A DNA stretch of 64,000 nucleotides from Croceicoccus mobilis (GTDB lineage Bacteria > Pseudomonadota > Alphaproteobacteria > Sphingomonadales > Sphingomonadaceae): NCBI RefSeq assembly GCF_001661965.1, contig NZ_LYWZ01000027.1, positions 62,001 to 126,000 of the forward strand, in the 5' to 3' direction. Of this stretch, positions 61,766-64,000 are shown piece after piece. Under the pieces are notes generated by a model, which ran no database searches, was not told the origin of the DNA, and was given only the letters and a program-made list of their open reading frames with translations. Each line of letters opens with the position of its first letter. Within the stretch, counting starts at the first letter, position 1. A program made the position numbers and the translations under genes.

Positions 61766-62779
61766 CTATTCGGCAGCGTCCGCCAGCGGCCAGCCCGCCG
61801 CCACGCCCATGCCCGAAAGCAGCACTGCAAGATCGCGCGCCAGCGCCGCGACGATATCGGATTCATGTGCGATCGCGTCATCATCCGGGCGCCCTTCCCC
61901 GTCGAGATAGCGGGCGCGGTCAATCTCAAGCTGCAGCGCATGAATACCGCCGCGCGGATCGGCATGACGGTCAAGCACGTAGCCCCCCGCGTAAGGACGG
62001 TTATAGGCACTGCCGACACCGGCCCTGTTCAGGCATTCCATCGCGCAGGCCGCAATCGCCGATGCGCAGGATGTCCCGAAGCGATCGCCCACGACATGGG
62101 TCGCCTGCGGCAGACCGGCGCGGCGCGGCAGGCTTGGCATCGAATGCAGGTCGATCAGCATGGCATAGCCGTGCCGGTCGCGCAGGCGTGCAAGCTCTTG
62201 GGCAAGCTGGGCGTGATAGGGGACGTGAATGGCGGCGATGCGCCGCTCCGCTTCGGGCGCATTCATCGGCGCGCGCCATAATTCGCCGCTGCCCGACAAG
62301 CTGCGCGGAAACAGCCCCAGCCCGCGCCGCCAGCGCGGTTGCTGGCGTGGCAGCGCCCTGCCCGATGCGCCGGTTGCCGCAGCGCCGGCCCCGCTGGCAG
62401 GCAGTCCGCCGCGAAACATGCCGGGGTCGAGATCGCGCGTGTCACGGTTGAGATCGAGCATGGCGCGCGGCGCATGCGCGATCAGCAGGCTGGCACCGCA
62501 AGAAGCGGCGGCGGCGCGGCCCACCATGTCGATGAAGCGATCCTCCAGCCGGATGGCAGCCGCCTCGCCATGGCGCAGCCGGTCCATCAGCTCTGCGGGA
62601 TAGGCGCGCCCGCCATGCGGCACCGCGATGAGAACCGGCGAGCCGACGCCATCTGGCCGGTGCAGCGTATAGGCAGGGCGCGACAGGCCCGGCACGCTCC
62701 CCCCGGACACCAGCGCCCCGTCATCGCCGGACCTCATGCCAAAGGCGGAAATGTCATGCTGCGCTGCGTCATCATCCAT
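61766..62779 (-). CDS. N-formylglutamate amidohydrolase family protein
   Basis: 337 residues from ATG 62779. Family motifs: VLIAVPHGGRAYPAELMDRL, LLIAHAPRAMLDLNRDTRDL, LIDLHSMP, GVGSAYNRPYAGGYVLDRHA and GIHALQLEIDRARYLD, as in HutG/FGase proteins that release formate from N-formylglutamate or act on related amides. No other hut gene is near, so the physiological substrate may differ from histidine breakdown products. A longer start (62938) would add an unlikely basic extension. Confidence 0.87.
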   Translation of the reverse strand: MDDDAAQHDISAFGMRSGDDGALVSGGSVPGLSRPAYTLHRPDGVGSPVLIAVPHGGRAYPAELMDRLRHGEAAAIRLEDRFIDMVGRAAAASCGASLLIAHAPRAMLDLNRDTRDLDPGMFRGGLPASGAGAAATGASGRALPRQQPRWRRGLGLFPRSLSGSGELWRAPMNAPEAERRIAAIHVPYHAQLAQELARLRDRHGYAMLIDLHSMPSLPRRAGLPQATHVVGDRFGTSCASAIAACAMECLNRAGVGSAYNRPYAGGYVLDRHADPRGGIHALQLEIDRARYLDGEGRPDDDAIAHESDIVAALARDLAVLLSGMGVAAGWPLADAAE

Positions 62780-63000
62780 GACCCAAAGGCTGGTCGCTTG
62801 GCCGGTTCCCGTCAATGGCGCAAAAAGGCTTTTGTCCCGGCTTGCCCGCCGGTCATGTTCCAAAGGTGCACAGCATTTAGAAATTGGTCGAAATTTAACG
62901 GCGCCGGTTATACGACAGGGCAATGCAATAAGCGTCACCCGCTAACGAACTGCCGCCGCCGGGGTCGGCAGTGCCACGGGTGATGCACAAGGGGAATTTC

Positions 63001-63378
63001 ATGATTCGCATCCTGCTGGCCGAAGACGAGGATTCGATGCGCACCTATCTCGCGCGCGCCCTCGAGAACGCCGGCTATGACGTCGTTGCCGTCGATCGCG
63101 GCACGCATGCCCTGCCCCTGCTGGTCAATGAACATTTCGATCTGCTGCTATCCGACATCGTGATGCCCGAAATGGATGGGATCGAGCTGGCGCAGCGCTG
63201 CGCCAAGGTTTCGCCCGCGACGAAAGTGATGTTCATCACCGGCTTTGCCGCCGTCACCATGAAGGCCAGCCGCGAAGCGCCGCAGGCCCGTGTGCTTTCC
63301 AAACCCTTCCACCTGCGCGACCTGGTGGCAGAGGTGGAGCGCCTGTTCGACGGGTCGATGGCCAATCACGGCCACTGA
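63001..63378 (+). CDS. cpdR: Single-domain response regulator CpdR
   Basis: 125 residues from ATG 63001 (AAGGGG upstream). The sequence IRILLAEDEDSMRTYLARAL, ENAGYDVVAVDRGTHA, LLLSDIVMPEMDGIELAQRC (phospho-Asp 52) and KVMFITGFAAVTMK, ARVLSKPFHLRDLVAEVERL is close to Caulobacter CpdR. There CpdR is an adaptor that, when unphosphorylated, primes ClpXP for cell-cycle proteolysis. No output domain is present, as expected. The kinase (ChpT/CckA) genes are elsewhere. Confidence 0.93.
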   Translation: MIRILLAEDEDSMRTYLARALENAGYDVVAVDRGTHALPLLVNEHFDLLLSDIVMPEMDGIELAQRCAKVSPATKVMFITGFAAVTMKASREAPQARVLSKPFHLRDLVAEVERLFDGSMANHGH

Positions 63379-63509
63379 TCCGGCAGCGTTTTTCGGACGA
63401 CCCGAATTATTTTCGGGCGCGGATGATTTCGGGCTTGAACACATATCAAAGCGGCGCTAGTGGAGCGCCCCTGCCCGCCACGAGAGTGACGGGCCAGCAT
63501 CGATGGTGC

Positions 63510-63584
63510 GGGCGTATAGCTCAGTGGTAGAGCACTATGTTGACATCGTAGGGGTCCCAAGTTCAATCCTTGGTACGCCCACCA
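63510..63584 (+). tRNA. tRNA-Val(GAC)
   Basis: A 75-base cloverleaf with encoded CCA. The acceptor GGGCGTA (63510-63516) pairs with TACGCCC (63574-63580); anticodon GAC at 63542-63544 in the loop TTGACAT; T arm GTTCAATCC. It reads GUC/GUU codons. Confidence 0.96.
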
Positions 63585-63625
63585 TCGAAGCGCTTTTTCA
63601 AAGAGATCGGATGACCACGCTGTAG

Positions 63626-63657
63626 CGCGCCACCCCATCGGGGCAGCGCGCTTTTTC
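63626..63657 (+). terminator. Intrinsic terminator after tRNA-Val
   Basis: GCGCGC / GCGCGC with an inner CCCC-ATC-GGGG helix, followed by TTTTT on the plus strand. The quinone oxidoreductase gene converges five bases beyond. Confidence 0.85.
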
Positions 63658-63661
63658 GCGT

Positions 63662-64000
63662 TCAGGGCAGCAGTATCGTCGCGCCATGCGTCTCGCGCGC
63701 TTCCAGCTTGCGGTGCGCCTTCGCCGCTTCCTTCAAAGGAATACGCTGGCCGATATTCGAGACGACCACCCCATCGGCAATCATCTCGACAAGTCGTTTG
63801 GAACCAGCCTGAAAATCGTCCTTGTCCTCGTAATAATGCATCATCGTCGGGCGCGTGACGAAAAGCGAGCCATGCGCGGTGAGGTCGGTCATGGCGACGC
63901 CGGTGACGGGCCCGCTCGCATTGCCGAAGCTCACCACCAGCCCGAAGCGCCGGGCGGCCTTCAGCGTCAGCTCCCAAGTCTTGGCGCCGACGCCGTCGAA
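63662..64000 (-). CDS. NADPH:quinone oxidoreductase (zinc-type alcohol dehydrogenase family), 5' end cut
   Basis: The last 112 residues of an MDR-superfamily oxidoreductase; the gene continues beyond the window. The visible part reads FDGVGAKTWELTLKAARRFG, LVVSFGNASGPVTGVAMTDL and ends with GQRIPLKEAAKAHRKLEARE and THGATILLP. The FDGVG and FGNASGPV stretches are typical of QorA-like quinone reductases, which reduce quinones with NADPH and lack catalytic zinc. An internal ATG at 63937 is not the true start. Confidence 0.85.
   Translation of the reverse strand, partial: FDGVGAKTWELTLKAARRFGLVVSFGNASGPVTGVAMTDLTAHGSLFVTRPTMMHYYEDKDDFQAGSKRLVEMIADGVVVSNIGQRIPLKEAAKAHRKLEARETHGATILLP

Noticed and set aside
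62895-62920. A possible CtrA box (TTAAC half-site) upstream of cpdR
   Set aside because: Only one half-site is good; the second half does not match TTAA at the right spacing.
63366-63977. A 203-codon minus-strand frame containing WAYQGLNLGPLRCQHSALPL
   Set aside because: This is the well-known false translation of the antisense of a tRNA gene (here tRNA-Val); the rest is antisense to or out of frame with cpdR and the oxidoreductase.
1-64000. CRISPR arrays, prophage, toxin-antitoxin or restriction-modification modules
   Set aside because: No regularly spaced direct repeats, structural phage genes or recognisable defence genes were found on either strand; the only mobile DNA seen is the decayed island at 5.1-6.4 kb.

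Overview
The window is a high-GC chromosomal segment of an alphaproteobacterium, most likely a sphingomonad (Sphingomonadaceae or Erythrobacteraceae). This rests on the gene families seen: a SapC-family protein, CpdR, RegB/RegA beside cyoABCD, an ftsB-pdhA-pdhB block with a lipoyl-fused E1 beta, a ROSE-controlled Hsp20, and a trpF-trpB-trpA-accD-folC string. Neither window edge coincides with a gene boundary: a TadG-like pilus protein is cut at the left and a quinone oxidoreductase at the right.

Layout. 1-1.75 kb: three overlapping tad (Flp pilus) minor pilin-like genes. 1.8-4.8 kb: pdhB, pdhA and an FtsB-like gene on the minus strand. 5.0-6.4 kb: tRNA-Arg(CCU) followed by a decayed integration site holding a serine-recombinase tail, an IS3-family transposase tail and an MFS tail. 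6.7-24.1 kb: a complete assimilatory nitrate/nitrite cluster, all on the minus strand (cobA, PP2C-kinase fusion, nirC, nirD, nirB, nasA, porin, nrtCD, nrtB, nrtA, nasS, nasT). 24.5-28.5 kb: MpaB-like oxygenase, TetR, fumarylacetoacetase and an AraC regulator. 28.6-35.6 kb: cyoABCD, SURF1, regB, regA. 35.8-41 kb: MFS transporter, DUF1178, nitrilase-like hydrolase, glutaredoxin, Hsp20 and purB. 41.1-48.6 kb: lapA-like, pyrF, trpF, trpB, cupin, trpA, accD, folC. 48.6-63.4 kb: housekeeping and hypothetical genes (AmpG-like permease, RluB, RsmD, UvrD/PcrA, DEAD-box helicase, FAD-linked dehydrogenase, SapC, N-formylglutamate amidohydrolase, CpdR), a probable unannotated small RNA at 61.65 kb, and tRNA-Val(GAC).

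The most striking feature is in the nitrate cluster. Reading the minus strand, four separate leaders (before cobA, nirB, nasA and nrtA) carry a distal hairpin P1 and a proximal hairpin P2 whose six-base loop has A at position 1 and G at position 4. In each, the 3' arm of P2 is also the 5' arm of a larger GC-rich hairpin; in three of the four that hairpin runs straight into a U-tract. This is the architecture of ANTAR-dependent antitermination, and the cluster itself encodes the matching regulators, NasT (ANTAR protein) and NasS (nitrate sensor). Import (porin, NrtABC, NirC), reduction (NasA, NirBD), siroheme supply (CobA) and signalling thus appear to form one locally wired regulon. The cobA leader keeps both loops but has lost the U-tract.

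Coordinates of starts were adjusted by eye where a ribosome-binding site, signal peptide or family N-terminus argued for it. No database search was possible, so family names rest on recognised motifs.
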